DNA of 64,000 bases. Source: Bradyrhizobium diazoefficiens (GTDB taxonomy: Bacteria; Pseudomonadota; Alphaproteobacteria; Rhizobiales; Xanthobacteraceae). A program made the position numbers and the translations under genes. Shown one piece after another: positions 1-9,012 of the stretch. How positions within the stretch are numbered: the first letter of the stretch is position 1; each line of letters opens with the position of its first letter. The stretch is from assembly GCF_016612535.1 (NCBI RefSeq), contig NZ_JAENXS010000001.1, forward strand, positions 992,001 to 1,056,000, in the 5' to 3' direction. The notes under the pieces are model-generated. The model ran no database searches. It saw only the letters and a program-made list of their open reading frames with translations, and was not told where the DNA came from.

Positions 1-418
1 CGATCTGGGCCTCAATTCAGCGATGCGAAGACCGGATACGCAAAACAACGAGATGGCTCGTCCAGCGCCCAGTAGTATCCCTGCCTAACATGTCAACATT
101 GTGCGGCGCAACGCGATCCGGGGGTGCGTTGCGAAATTTAATCCCGGTGAAGGTGATGTTCCCGGGTGGGGGAACCGGGGGTTGAGGTATCTCGATGCGA
201 GCCGCGAGGGGCGGTTCGCCCCCTCTCCCGCTTGCCTTGCGGGAGAGGGTTGGGGAGAGGGTGTTTCCGCAATGGGACAGCCCCGATGAGCAAAGAGCCC
301 TCACCTGGCGCGCGGGACGATGCTTCGCATCGCCCGGAACGCGCCGACCTCTCCCGCAAGCGGGCGAGGTGACCGAGCCCGCGGCACGGATAGTTCAAGC
401 CACCAACGGCCGCCCAGC
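1..418. other. Non-coding left edge with palindromic repeat
   Basis: No convincing gene is seen before the phasin stop codon. Open frames on both strands here are Arg/Pro/Gly-rich, resemble no family known to me and overlap the repeat at 221-371. The rest is unique sequence without a recognisable RNA or promoter. A gene truncated by the window edge cannot be excluded for the first ~100 bases. Confidence 0.5.
221..371. repeat. CTCTCCCGC-type palindromic repeat pair
   Basis: A perfect 11-bp inverted repeat (CCCTCTCCCGC at 221-231 with GCGGGAGAGGG at 239-249) is followed by a second smaller hairpin at about 350-371 (CTCTCCCGC/GCGGGCGAG). The same element type recurs at 10771-10801, 21999-22022, 24248-24380 and 38111-38250, and a related copy lies inside uvrB at 40287-40335. 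It is a dispersed intergenic palindrome typical of Bradyrhizobium-like genomes, and it probably also folds at the end of transcripts. Confidence 0.75.
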
Positions 419-802
419 TCAATGCTTCGGCGTCGTCGCATCCATGGCGGCGCGATGGACGATCTGGCCCATTTCGCCGGCCTGATCGGCCAGCGCCTTC
501 ATCTGGGCCTGGACGTACTCGCCGTGCAGCCGCATCACCTCGGAGAGGTCCTTGGCGTGAACCAGCGATTGGGCGTAGTTGAGGGCGGCCTGCACATTGG
601 CCTCGGCAAAGGAGAGCGCCTTTGTGCTGAGATCCTTGGCGCCGGCGCGCATGGTCGCGCCGTGTTCCTCCAGCGAACCGGCGGCGGCCTGGGCGTTGCC
701 GAGAAGCTTCTCGAATGCGTCGCGGGCCTGTTTGAAGCTCGTTTCCGCCATGGATCGCATCTCCGGCGGAAGCTCGAAATGTGTCTGGTCGGTCATTGCC
801 AC
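419..802 (-). CDS. Phasin family protein
   Basis: A 127-residue protein, almost entirely alpha-helical and Ala/Glu/Lys-rich with no signal peptide, matching the Phasin_2 type that coats polyhydroxyalkanoate granules. Features are an N-terminal FxxPPEMRxMAExSFxQAR segment, a central amphipathic helix with LSTKALSFAEANVQAAL, and the closing QAQMKALADQAGEMGQ helix. Length is normal for the family. Either ATG (802 or the MTDQ methionine at 796) could start it. It is divergent from the histidine kinase gene. Family assignment is good; which granule or stress role it has is not visible. Confidence 0.85.
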   Translation of the reverse strand: MAMTDQTHFELPPEMRSMAETSFKQARDAFEKLLGNAQAAAGSLEEHGATMRAGAKDLSTKALSFAEANVQAALNYAQSLVHAKDLSEVMRLHGEYVQAQMKALADQAGEMGQIVHRAAMDATTPKH

Positions 803-989
803 TCCTATGCTGTTGCTTCGGCCTTTCGGCCGTCCCCACGCGCCCGCGGGCAGAGGCTAGCGGCGAACGGTATTGCCGGTATGACGCCCGCGGTCATCGC
901 GAATCCTGCGGATGCAACTGCGCAGCGGCTTGCGGGTTCAGCCACATTAAGGTTATCGCGGCATTAGGACACCCCTCATAGGCTGGGCC

Positions 990-3900
990 GTGGACCTGCC
1001 CGCGCCTGCGCGCGATACTAACCCTTTCTTAAGGCTGCCATTCCCGGCAGCCTTGCGCGTGATAGCGAGACTTGAAGCCGGTCGGATGACGAATTCGGAT
1101 TTCCAGTTGCGAGGCATCGGCGATCCCAGGCTGGCCGTGCATGCGACCGCGCCGCTGCCGGCGTGGCTCTGGTCGCTCGACGGCACGCGGGTGCTGTGGG
1201 CCAATGCGGTCGGCGCAAAATTCTTCGGCGCCGATAACGCGGCCGCCCTCGCCCAAAAGACCTTCGGCCCCGCCGACAGCCATCGCCGCCAGGTCGCGCA
1301 ACTGGCGCGACGGCTGTCCGCCAGCGGCGCGATCCGGCTGGAGCGGCTGCGCGGCTTCGGCGCGGCGCTCGGCACGCTGATGACCTGCGCCTGTGCGCGG
1401 CTCGATTTTGCCGATGGAAGTTCTGGTGTGCTCGTCACCGCGATGGCGGCGAGCGGCCGCACCATGCCGCTGGTCGAGCGGCTGCATCGCCTCGTCGACG
1501 GCGCGGCCGTGCCGATGGCGGCCTTTGCGCCGGATGGTTTGTTCGTCGGCGCGAGCGAGGCCGCCCGCCCACTGCTCGGCTTCCGCGATCTCGGCGAAGC
1601 CGGCCTCGACCAGGCGCGCAGCGATGCGCTCGCCCACGGCCGCGTCGCGCTGCCGATCGGCATCGGCACCATGGTGCTGCAACGGGTGGGCAGCGGTGCC
1701 GATATCGGGCTCGTCGCGCTGATCGAGCCTGCGGCGGCACAAGCCGCGCCGGCGGCGGAGAGCGTTCCGGACGCGGTGCCGGTAGAGGTCGCGGTTCAGA
1801 GCACGCCGGCCGCCACACCCGAAGCTCCGGTCGAGCCTGCACGGCCGATTGTCGAGACGCCGAGCGCGCCGCCGCCGCCGAGCGAGGCCACGTCCGGAAT
1901 TGCGGTGTTCGACTTCGATCCATTCGCCGAGCCGGTCGAAACGCCGGCCGAATCTCCGGTTGAAAACCTGGCCGAGGCCATGGTGTCGCCGCAGGCCACG
2001 CCGAATACGGCGGCCATGGTCGAGCCGCCGACTGCACATGTGGAAGCACCGCGCCAGCATCCGCTGCGCTTCCTGTGGCAGATGGATGCGCAAGGGCGCT
2101 TCGTGCTCGCAACCAGCGAGTTCATCCACCTGATCGGTCCGCACACCGCGGCCGGCTTCGGCCGGCCCTGGCGCGAGATCGCCGACGAATTTTCGCTCGA
2201 TCCCGAGGGGCGCGTCGCGCAGGCGCTGGCGAGCCACGACACCTGGGCCGGCATCACCGTGAACTGGCCGGCCGATGGCGGCGAGCATTTGCCGGTCGAG
2301 CTCGCGGGTCTCCCGGTCTACGACAGCGAGCGCAATTTTGCGGGCTTCAAGGGCTTTGGCGTCTGCCGCGATCTCGACGCCCTCAACCGGCTCGATGCGC
2401 TTAGGCGGTACGAGCTGTTCGCCGAGCCGCGCATGGCGCAAGGCCTTTCGGCAGATGCGGTCGAGCCGGACGCCGAGCCGGAGGCGCCGCCTCTGGTCGC
2501 GCCGCCGCCAGAACCTGAGCCCGAAACTGCAACTGAGCCTGAACCGCCCGCCCCCATCACCGACGCGACTTCACATCCAACCGATCCGGAACCGCCAGTG
2601 GAAACGCCTCCGAATGTCCTGCCGTTCCGCAGCCCCGGTGATCCCCGGTCGCCCAGCGATCAGAGATCACCTGGTGATCAGAGATCGCCGACGCTGACGC
2701 CGGTCGAGAACAGCGCGTTCAACGAGCTCGCACGGCAATTGTCCGAGCGGCTCGAGCGCGAGCGCGAGACGATGGCGTCCATTGCGGCCGAACCGCCGGC
2801 TGCGGAGATCACGCCCGAACCAACGGCGCCGGAGCCTGAAGTGCCGCCAGCCGCCGTCGAATGGCTGAGCGAGCCCGCGCCGCCGCCGCGCGGCGACAGC
2901 GTGCGCGACCGCACGCTGCTCGATCTGGTGCCGACCGGCGTCCTGATCTACCGGCTCGATCGCCTGCTCTACGCCAACCCCGCCTTCCTCGCGCGCATGG
3001 GCCATGCCAGCCTGGCCGCGCTGGAAGATGCCGGCGGGCTCGACGCGCTCTATGTCGAGCCGGGCGTATCGTCAGCCAGCAGCACCTCGCAGGCCGGCAC
3101 GCCGGTGACGATCAGCGCCACGCTCGCCAATGGCGAGCAGCCGCTGGCGACCACTGAAGCGCATCTGCACGCGATCGACTGGAACGGCGAAAGCGCGCAC
3201 GCGCTGATCTGCGCGCTGCCGCAGCCGGTGGTGGCGATCCCCGATCTGCCGGAGCCAGAGGCCGAGCTCGAAGCCGGCGACGCGGATGCGGAGGATCTCG
3301 CCGCGATCCTCGACACCACGGCCGAGGGCATCGTCATGTTCGATGCCGAAGGCAACATCCACGCCTGCAACCGCAGCGCCGAAGCGCTGTTCGGCTATGA
3401 CGGCGAGGCGCTGATGCAGCAGAACCTGGTGACGCTGTTCGCGCCGGAGAGCCAGCAAATCGTCATCGACTATCTCGAAAGCCTCAAGAGCCAGGACATC
3501 GCAAGCCTGCTCGACCACGGCCGCGAGGTGCTGGGGCGTGAGAAGAAGGGCGGCGTGCTTCCGCTCGCCATGATCATGGGCCGCACCCGGCCCGACGGCC
3601 CGAACTTCTTCGCCGTGTTCCGCGATCTCTCGCACAGCAAGAAGGGCGAGAGCGAGCTTTCGCAGGCGCGACGTCTGGTCGATGGCGCCGCCAATGCCAA
3701 GGCCGACATGCTGGCGCGGATCAGCCATGAGATCCGCACGCCGCTCAACGCCATCATCGGCTTTGCCGAGGTGATGATCTCCGAACGTTTCGGCACGCTC
3801 GGCAACGAGCGCTATGGCGAATACATGAAGGACATCCGCGCCTCCGGCGAGCGCGTCATCACCATCATCGACGATTTGCTCGAGTTGTCGCGGATCGAGA

Positions 3901-4385
3901 CCGGCAAGCTCGATCTCAATTTCGCCAACCTCAACCTCAACGATCTCGTCGAAGCCTGCGTCACGGTGATGCAGCCGCAGGCCAACCGCGAACGCATCAT
4001 CATCCGCACCTCGCTCGCGCATGCGCTGCCGCAGGTGACGGCGGATGCGCGCGCGCTGCGCCAGGTCACCATGAATTTGATCTCGAACTCGATCCGGCTC
4101 GCCAGCGCCGGCGGCCAAGTCATCGTCTCGACCGCGCTGTCCGACCGCGGTGAGATCGCGCTTCGCATCCGCGACACCGGTCATGGCCTGAGCGAGAAGG
4201 AAGTCGCCGCCGCCATGGAGCCGTTCCGCACCCCGCCGCCCGGAGATGCCGCGGACAATTCGGCGCTGTCTCTTTCCCTCACCAAGGCCCTGGTCGAAGC
4301 CAACCGCGCCCAGTTCAACATCAAGAGCGCAGGTCACGGCACGCTGATCGAGGTGGTGTTCGCGCCGGCCCTGGCGCGGGCTTGA
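990..4385 (+). CDS. Multi-PAS sensor histidine kinase, PdhS/PleC-like
   Basis: A large (1131 aa) cytoplasmic-looking kinase. The N-terminal half contains weak PAS-like segments (around residues 355-460) separated by Pro/Glu/Ala-rich linkers. Further PAS domains lie at about 640-730 and 770-885. The HisKA helix carries phospho-acceptor His913 in SHEIRTPLNAIIGFAEVM, followed by FGTLGNERYGEYMKDI, a signature of the PdhS/PleC/DivJ group that acts on DivK-type regulators in cell-cycle control. The catalytic domain has the N-box Asn (MNLISNSI) and G1 box (DTGHGL, about 1062), but the G2 region reads SALSLSL instead of GxGLGL. The GTG at 990 or the ATG at 1086 could be the start. No response regulator is adjacent. 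Confidence 0.85.
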   Translation: MDLPAPARDTNPFLRLPFPAALRVIARLEAGRMTNSDFQLRGIGDPRLAVHATAPLPAWLWSLDGTRVLWANAVGAKFFGADNAAALAQKTFGPADSHRRQVAQLARRLSASGAIRLERLRGFGAALGTLMTCACARLDFADGSSGVLVTAMAASGRTMPLVERLHRLVDGAAVPMAAFAPDGLFVGASEAARPLLGFRDLGEAGLDQARSDALAHGRVALPIGIGTMVLQRVGSGADIGLVALIEPAAAQAAPAAESVPDAVPVEVAVQSTPAATPEAPVEPARPIVETPSAPPPPSEATSGIAVFDFDPFAEPVETPAESPVENLAEAMVSPQATPNTAAMVEPPTAHVEAPRQHPLRFLWQMDAQGRFVLATSEFIHLIGPHTAAGFGRPWREIADEFSLDPEGRVAQALASHDTWAGITVNWPADGGEHLPVELAGLPVYDSERNFAGFKGFGVCRDLDALNRLDALRRYELFAEPRMAQGLSADAVEPDAEPEAPPLVAPPPEPEPETATEPEPPAPITDATSHPTDPEPPVETPPNVLPFRSPGDPRSPSDQRSPGDQRSPTLTPVENSAFNELARQLSERLERERETMASIAAEPPAAEITPEPTAPEPEVPPAAVEWLSEPAPPPRGDSVRDRTLLDLVPTGVLIYRLDRLLYANPAFLARMGHASLAALEDAGGLDALYVEPGVSSASSTSQAGTPVTISATLANGEQPLATTEAHLHAIDWNGESAHALICALPQPVVAIPDLPEPEAELEAGDADAEDLAAILDTTAEGIVMFDAEGNIHACNRSAEALFGYDGEALMQQNLVTLFAPESQQIVIDYLESLKSQDIASLLDHGREVLGREKKGGVLPLAMIMGRTRPDGPNFFAVFRDLSHSKKGESELSQARRLVDGAANAKADMLARISHEIRTPLNAIIGFAEVMISERFGTLGNERYGEYMKDIRASGERVITIIDDLLELSRIETGKLDLNFANLNLNDLVEACVTVMQPQANRERIIIRTSLAHALPQVTADARALRQVTMNLISNSIRLASAGGQVIVSTALSDRGEIALRIRDTGHGLSEKEVAAAMEPFRTPPPGDAADNSALSLSLTKALVEANRAQFNIKSAGHGTLIEVVFAPALARA
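2624..2692 (+). repeat. In-frame RSPxDx tandem repeat in kinase linker
   Basis: Within the kinase linker the protein reads RSPGDP, RSPSDQ, RSPGDQ, RSPT: three full six-residue units plus a partial one (about residues 546-566). The DNA units are near-identical 18-mers around GATCAGAGATCNCC. This is a coding minisatellite in a disordered linker and a likely site of strain-to-strain length change. Confidence 0.75.
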
Positions 4386-4439
4386 GAAAGACGAGACCAG
4401 AGCTCGCCGATTGGCGGCTGGACACGGAAGTACGTTTGT

Positions 4440-5366
4440 TCACGGTCTATTGGTGGGCTTGGCCTGGGAGCCAGCAAGGCGCTCGACCAGATAGTCGACA
4501 AAAACACGTATTCGCGCCGGCATGTTGGCGCCGCCCACGAAGACCGCGTGGAATATCTCCACATCGCCGGGATTGAACGCGTCCAGCAGGGATACAAGCC
4601 GCCCGGTGGCGATCGCATCGCCAATGCTGAAATTGCCGACGCGTGCAATTCCGACGCCGTCGAGTGCCAGCTGACCCAGCGTCTCGCCGCTATTGGCTTG
4701 GATCGTGCCGTGAACCGTGAGCCCGTAGTCGGTCCCCGCTTTGCGGAACGGCCACATCGGCTCGGCTCGGCGGAAGTTGAAGTTCAGGCAATTGTGGTTG
4801 TGCAGGTCTTCCGGCACCGCAGGCGTGCCGTGCCGAGCCAGATAGCCGGGTGAGGCGACTATCGTCCGACCATTTTCGGCAAGGCGACGAGCTGTCAGAG
4901 AGCTGTCCGCCAGCGGCCCCGATCGGATCGCCACATCCGCCTGACCCGCCGCCACGTCAACGATCCCGTCGCTGAGATTGATGTCGATCAGGATGCTCGG
5001 ATAGCGGCGAACAAACTCCTCGAGCAGCGGAACGATGCAGATCCTTCCGTGAGCGACGGCGGCGCTGACCCTGATCCGGCCCCGCGGCGCGCTCTGGTCG
5101 GCGATGGTGCGTTCGGCTTCATCGATGTCCGCCAGAATTCGGCGGGCCGCGCTGAGGTAGGTTTGACCTTCGGCAGTCAGGGTCAGGGCACGCGTGCTTC
5201 GCAACATCAGGCGCGCGCCCAGCCGCGCCTCGATCCGGTCGATGGTGCGGCTGACCGCCGAGGGCGTCAGCGAAAGGCCGCGCCCCGCGGCAGAGAAACT
5301 GCCGCCGGCGGCGACCGCGGCAAACACCTCAAGTTCCCGCGCCCGATCAACGCCGCTCGCGACCAC
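4440..5366 (-). CDS. LysR family transcriptional regulator
   Basis: A 308-residue LysR-type regulator of the CrgA/AaeR-like branch. The N-terminal winged helix (residues 8-66) shows LEVFAAVAAGGSFSAAGR, LTPSAVSRTIDRIEARLG and LMLRSTRALTLTAEG. The remainder is the periplasmic-binding-like effector domain (SDGIVDVAAGQADVAIRSG). Start is GTG at 5366, preceded by GGAGCG at a good distance. It is divergent from the alpha/beta-hydrolase-cupin gene across a 111-bp gap, the usual LysR arrangement, so that gene is its likely target (inference). The effector is unknown. Confidence 0.9.
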   Translation of the reverse strand: MVASGVDRARELEVFAAVAAGGSFSAAGRGLSLTPSAVSRTIDRIEARLGARLMLRSTRALTLTAEGQTYLSAARRILADIDEAERTIADQSAPRGRIRVSAAVAHGRICIVPLLEEFVRRYPSILIDINLSDGIVDVAAGQADVAIRSGPLADSSLTARRLAENGRTIVASPGYLARHGTPAVPEDLHNHNCLNFNFRRAEPMWPFRKAGTDYGLTVHGTIQANSGETLGQLALDGVGIARVGNFSIGDAIATGRLVSLLDAFNPGDVEIFHAVFVGGANMPARIRVFVDYLVERLAGSQAKPTNRP

Positions 5367-5477
5367 CTTTGCGCTCCATTCAAAAACGTTTGGCCCAAAT
5401 ACTCACTAATCTGGCTTGGTGGTCCGGTCTATCCCTGCACCATACGAAAAAGCACTAGACTAGCAGGAGATCACGTG

Positions 5478-6842
5478 ATGACCCTTCCGAGCCTTTTCCG
5501 CGGCGTTGCCCTTGCGAGCGCTGCGGTGACCGCCCTGATGACGAGCCCCGCCGTCGGGGCCGGCGCCGACTTCCCACAAAACTTCCGCACCCAGGAGATC
5601 GCCACCAACGGGACCACCATCCATGTCCGCGTCGGCGGGACGGGCCCGGCGGTAGTGCTGCTGCACGGCTATGGCGACACGGGCGACATGTGGGCGCCGC
5701 TGGCGGCTGATCTCGCCCGAACCCACACCGTGATCGTGCCCGACCTTCGGGGCATGGGACTTTCCGCCAGCGCCGATACCGGGTTCGACAAGGTGAACGA
5801 GGCGGAGGACATCGCCGGCGTGATGGACGCGCTGCATGCGCCGCGGGCGGATGTGGTGGCGCACGACATCGGCAACATGGTCGCTTACGCTCTCGCCGCG
5901 CGACACTCGGACCGGGTGACGAAGCTGGTCCTGATGGACGCGCCGCTGCCTGGCGTCGGACCCTGGGACGAGATCTTGAAGAGCCCGCTACTCTGGCATT
6001 TCCGGTTCGGCGGACCGGATATGGAGCGCCTGGTCGCGGGGCGCGAGCGCATCTACCTCGACCGCTTCTGGAACGAGTTCTCAGCCGACCCGGCGCATTT
6101 CCCCGAGGACCTGCGCGCCCATTACGCACAACTCTACGCCGCGCCAGGGCGCATGCACGCGGGCTTTCGTCAGTTCGCCGCCTTCGATCAGGACGCCGTC
6201 GACAACCGCGCCTGGCTCGCGGCGCACGGAAAGCTCCCGATGCCGGTCCTGGCGATCGGTGGCGAAAAGTCCTTCGGTCCGACGATGACTGTCGTTGCAC
6301 AAGCAGCCGCCATCGATGTCGAAGAGCGGGTCATCCCGAACTCCGGGCACTGGCTCATGGAAGAGCAGCCGGCGGCCACGGTGGCGTCGATCCACGACTT
6401 CCTCGATGGCCATCCGGCGGCTGAGAGGGAAGGACATCTCGGGCAAACGGCTCTGTCGCTCGATCAGACGCAGACCATGCCGATGTCCGGCGCCGGCGCG
6501 GGTACCTCGGGGATCACCGGCATCCGCACCGTGCTGCTGTATGGCGACCCCGCCAAGCCCGGCCCGTACGTGCTCGAGATTCACGTGCCGCCGAACACGG
6601 TGATCGCGCCCCACACCCACCGCGACGACCGTTTCGCCACCGTGATTTCCGGCGCCTGGTACTTCGGCTATGGCTCCAGACCGGGCGATGCGCCGGTCAA
6701 GCCGCTCACGACCGGCGGCCTGTACACCGAGCCGGGTGGTGCCCCGCACTTCGCTTTCACGCGCGCCGAACCCGCGGTCGTCCGGCTGACCGGCGTCGGC
6801 CCCAGCGACACAGTCTCCGTGGCCGCAACGCCCGCCCACTGA
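5478..6842 (+). CDS. Secreted alpha/beta hydrolase fused to a cupin domain
   Basis: A 454-residue protein in two parts. After a signal peptide (about residues 1-30, ending near VGAGA) comes an alpha/beta hydrolase of the epoxide hydrolase/haloacid dehalogenase type (residues about 35-315): LLHGYGDTGDMW oxyanion loop, PDLRGMGLS, nucleophile Asp in VVAHDIGNM, catalytic His in NSGHWLMEEQP. A second domain (about 320-454) is a cupin: PPNTVIAPHTHRDDRFATV and GGLYTEPGGAPHFAF give the His/Glu metal ligands, and the WYFGYG motif is typical of free-standing secreted cupins. ATG at 5478 has AGGAGA upstream; the frame extends further 5' but lies antisense to the LysR gene. A LysR regulator is divergent. 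Substrate unknown. Confidence 0.85.
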   Translation: MTLPSLFRGVALASAAVTALMTSPAVGAGADFPQNFRTQEIATNGTTIHVRVGGTGPAVVLLHGYGDTGDMWAPLAADLARTHTVIVPDLRGMGLSASADTGFDKVNEAEDIAGVMDALHAPRADVVAHDIGNMVAYALAARHSDRVTKLVLMDAPLPGVGPWDEILKSPLLWHFRFGGPDMERLVAGRERIYLDRFWNEFSADPAHFPEDLRAHYAQLYAAPGRMHAGFRQFAAFDQDAVDNRAWLAAHGKLPMPVLAIGGEKSFGPTMTVVAQAAAIDVEERVIPNSGHWLMEEQPAATVASIHDFLDGHPAAEREGHLGQTALSLDQTQTMPMSGAGAGTSGITGIRTVLLYGDPAKPGPYVLEIHVPPNTVIAPHTHRDDRFATVISGAWYFGYGSRPGDAPVKPLTTGGLYTEPGGAPHFAFTRAEPAVVRLTGVGPSDTVSVAATPAH

Positions 6843-6880
6843 CCTCAAACGCAAGCGCCTTGGTGTAGCGCACAAGCAAG

Positions 6881-6907
6881 AAGGGGCACGGTGTGAGCCG
6901 TGCCCTT
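6881..6907 (+). terminator. Hairpin terminator after the hydrolase-cupin gene
   Basis: Stem GGGCACGG / CCGTGCCC around the loop TGTGAG, about 40 bp after the stop codon at 6842, flanked by A-rich and T-rich bases. The T-tract is short in both directions. It may serve both this gene and the convergent small exported-protein gene. A near copy lies at 7583-7611. Confidence 0.6.
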
Positions 6908-7011
6908 TCGCATTTACTATGGTGCGATCTCAGCTCCGGCGGGACCGATCTTGCATCCTCGGCCGCGCGTTCCGCGGTCGCTCGCGAGCGGGTTCCGCTC
7001 GCGCGCCGCAG

Positions 7012-7419
7012 CTATCGCTTTGCCGGCGGACCGCTCTTGTTGCCGGGCAAACCTTTTACATTCGAGGGATCCTGCTCCTGGACCGACTTATTTTGGGAGT
7101 TCGAACCGACGGTTCCGGTATGCGCGGGCGGACCGTTCTTGTTGCCCGGAGCACCCGCGATCCCTGCCCCTGAATTCTGCGCGCTGGGGGAGGTGGCAAC
7201 CCCATTTGTCGTATCGGCGCGATTGCGATCTCCCGGCATGTTCGCAGCCGCCCCGGGCTTGTCCTGCTCTCCGACATAGCCCGAGGCGCCGGAGTTCTGT
7301 GTCTTGATGCCCTTGTCCGCCTCGCTCTGCAGGTTCGAGTTCGGCGTCGTCTGCTGCGCGAGCGCCGGTCCTGCGATGAGCGGGACGGTCATAAGGATTG
7401 CTGCCATTGTTGTCCGCAT
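7012..7419 (-). CDS. Small exported Asn/Gly/Pro-rich protein
   Basis: A 135-residue protein with a clear signal peptide (MRTTMAAILMTVPLIAGPALA, cleavage after ALA about residue 21). The mature part is low-complexity and hydrophilic, rich in Asn, Gln, Ser, Gly and Pro, with GAPGNKNGPPAHTG repeated as GLPGNKSGPPAKR at the C terminus. There are no cysteines or catalytic motifs. A strong GGAGGAGA ribosome site precedes the ATG. It looks like a disordered periplasmic or secreted protein of the kind common in Bradyrhizobium and relatives; I assign no function. Confidence 0.75.
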   Translation of the reverse strand: MRTTMAAILMTVPLIAGPALAQQTTPNSNLQSEADKGIKTQNSGASGYVGEQDKPGAAANMPGDRNRADTTNGVATSPSAQNSGAGIAGAPGNKNGPPAHTGTVGSNSQNKSVQEQDPSNVKGLPGNKSGPPAKR

Positions 7420-7582
7420 GAGCGTTCTCCTCCAACTGCCCCGTCGCGCTTAACGCCCGGCGAGGCAAAGATTTCCTCGGCATCGCGAATAAGGAGAGGG
7501 CGCGAGCCGGCCTGTTCCTGCCATACACAATGCCCGCACAGGTTGAACTCGAACGATTTCGCTTTGGGTGGGACCAAAAACA

Positions 7583-7611
7583 AAAGGGGCACGGCTTGCG
7601 CCGTGCCCTTT
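7583..7611 (-). terminator. Rho-independent terminator of the thiolase gene
   Basis: Read on the minus strand, the stem GGGCACGGC / GCCGTGCCC with a 4-base loop is followed by CTTTTGTTTTTGG. It begins 21 bases past the thiolase stop. It shares its stem sequence with the hairpin at 6881-6907. Confidence 0.8.
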
Positions 7612-7631
7612 CACATTCATATCGCGCGATC

Positions 7632-8804
7632 TCAGCTATAGATCTCGAACAGGCCCGCGCCGCCCTGGCCGCCGCCGATGCACATGGTCACCACGCCCCA
7701 CTTGGCCTTGCGGCGGGCGCCTTCCTGCAGCAGATGGCCGGTGAGACGGGCGCCGGTCATGCCGAAGGGATGGCCGATCGCGATCGAGCCGCCGTTGACG
7801 TTGTACTTGTCGGGATCGATGCCGAGCTTGTCGCGCGAATAGAGGCACTGGCTGGCGAAGGCCTCGTTGAGCTCCCAGAGATCGATGTCGTCGATCTTCA
7901 GGCCGTGACGCTTCAACAGCTTCGGCACGGCAAAAATCGGCCCGATGCCCATCTCGTCCGGCTCGCAGCCCGCGGCTGCCCAGGCGACGAAGCGGCCGAG
8001 CGGCTTGAGGCCGCGCTTCTCGGCGTCCTTGGCTTCCATCAGCACCACGGCGGCGGCGCCGTCCGAGAGCTGGCTGGCATTGCCGGCGGTGACGTACTTG
8101 CCGGGGCCCTTCACCGGCTCGAGTTTCGCCAATCCTTCCAGCGTGGTCTCCGGACGGTTGCATTCGTCGCGATCGACCACGTAGTCGACGATGCTCTCGG
8201 CCTTGGTTGCCTTGTCGACGACCTTCATCTTGGTCTTCATCGGGACGATCTCGTCCTTGAACTTGTTGGCCTGTTGGGCTGCGGCCATACGGCGCTGCGA
8301 TTCCAGCGAGTATTCGTCCTGGTATTCGCGGCTGAGCTTGTAGCGCTCGGCGACGATGTCGGCGGTGTCGATCATCGCCATGAAGATCGCCGGCGCCGTC
8401 TTGAGCAGCTCCGGGTCGACCCATTCCTTCGGCGAGCCGCCGCCGGGAATCGAGATGCTCTCGACGCCGCCGGCGACGATGCAGTCGGCGCCGTCGGAGC
8501 GGATCGAGTTGGCGGCCATCGCGATGGTCTGGAGGCCGGAGGAGCAGAAGCGGTTCACCGAGACGCCGCCGGTCGATTTCGGCATGCCGGCGAGCAGCGC
8601 GGCCTGGCGGCCGATGTTCGGCGCGCCATGGGCGCAATTGCCGAGATAGCAGTCCTCGACGTAATCCTTCTCGACGCCGGCGCGGTCGACCGCATGGTGG
8701 ATGGCGTGCGCCGCGAGCGACATCGGCGGCGTGATGTTGAACCCGCCACGGCCGGACTTGGCCAGGCCCGTGCGCGCGTAGGAAACGATGACGGCTTCAC
8801 GCAT
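7632..8804 (-). CDS. Thiolase (acetyl-CoA C-acyltransferase)
   Basis: A 390-residue thiolase that condenses or cleaves acyl-CoA/acetyl-CoA. The acyl-accepting Cys lies in [13 protein letters not shown]. The second-half motifs [24 protein letters not shown] (His) and [10 protein letters not shown] (second Cys) are intact. Length matches the family. I start it at [13 protein letters not shown] (8804), with GGGAGAAA just upstream; the longer in-frame reading runs into a hairpin and repeats. The pathway (fatty acid beta-oxidation, PHB or aromatic degradation) cannot be told from the neighbours, as it stands alone with its own terminator. Confidence 0.93.
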   Translation of the reverse strand: MREAVIVSYARTGLAKSGRGGFNITPPMSLAAHAIHHAVDRAGVEKDYVEDCYLGNCAHGAPNIGRQAALLAGMPKSTGGVSVNRFCSSGLQTIAMAANSIRSDGADCIVAGGVESISIPGGGSPKEWVDPELLKTAPAIFMAMIDTADIVAERYKLSREYQDEYSLESQRRMAAAQQANKFKDEIVPMKTKMKVVDKATKAESIVDYVVDRDECNRPETTLEGLAKLEPVKGPGKYVTAGNASQLSDGAAAVVLMEAKDAEKRGLKPLGRFVAWAAAGCEPDEMGIGPIFAVPKLLKRHGLKIDDIDLWELNEAFASQCLYSRDKLGIDPDKYNVNGGSIAIGHPFGMTGARLTGHLLQEGARRKAKWGVVTMCIGGGQGGAGLFEIYS

Positions 8805-8921
8805 TGTTTTCTCCCTTTCGAACATTGGTACGGAGGCGTTGGAACGAGGCGTTCTCGGCGCCATTGGTACACAAAGTTTGGGGATCGCGGGAAGAATAAA
8901 GCGCGGCGCTGCATCAACAAA

Positions 8922-8945
8922 AACGCCGCCCTTTCGGGCGGCGTT
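8922..8945 (-). terminator. Terminator of the serC-serA operon
   Basis: A perfect 10-bp stem (AACGCCGCCC / GGGCGGCGTT) with a TTTC loop. On the minus strand it is followed by TTTGTTG. It lies about 170 bases after the serA stop, with a repeat element (9013-9092) between. Confidence 0.75.
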
Positions 8946-9012
8946 GTTCCGCAGGTCGGAATATATGATGGGCGTCATTCCGCGGCGCTCGAGTACCACT
9001 CCATTCGCTCGT

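Noticed and set aside
3072..4337. 421-residue minus-strand open frame opposite the histidine kinase
   Set aside because: It is the mirror of a high-GC coding frame, Arg/His/Gly/Asp-rich, with no family motif, and the plus strand encodes an intact kinase.
5049..5477. N-terminal extension of the hydrolase-cupin protein
   Set aside because: It lies opposite the LysR coding region, and a signal peptide begins exactly at ATG 5478 with a good ribosome site.
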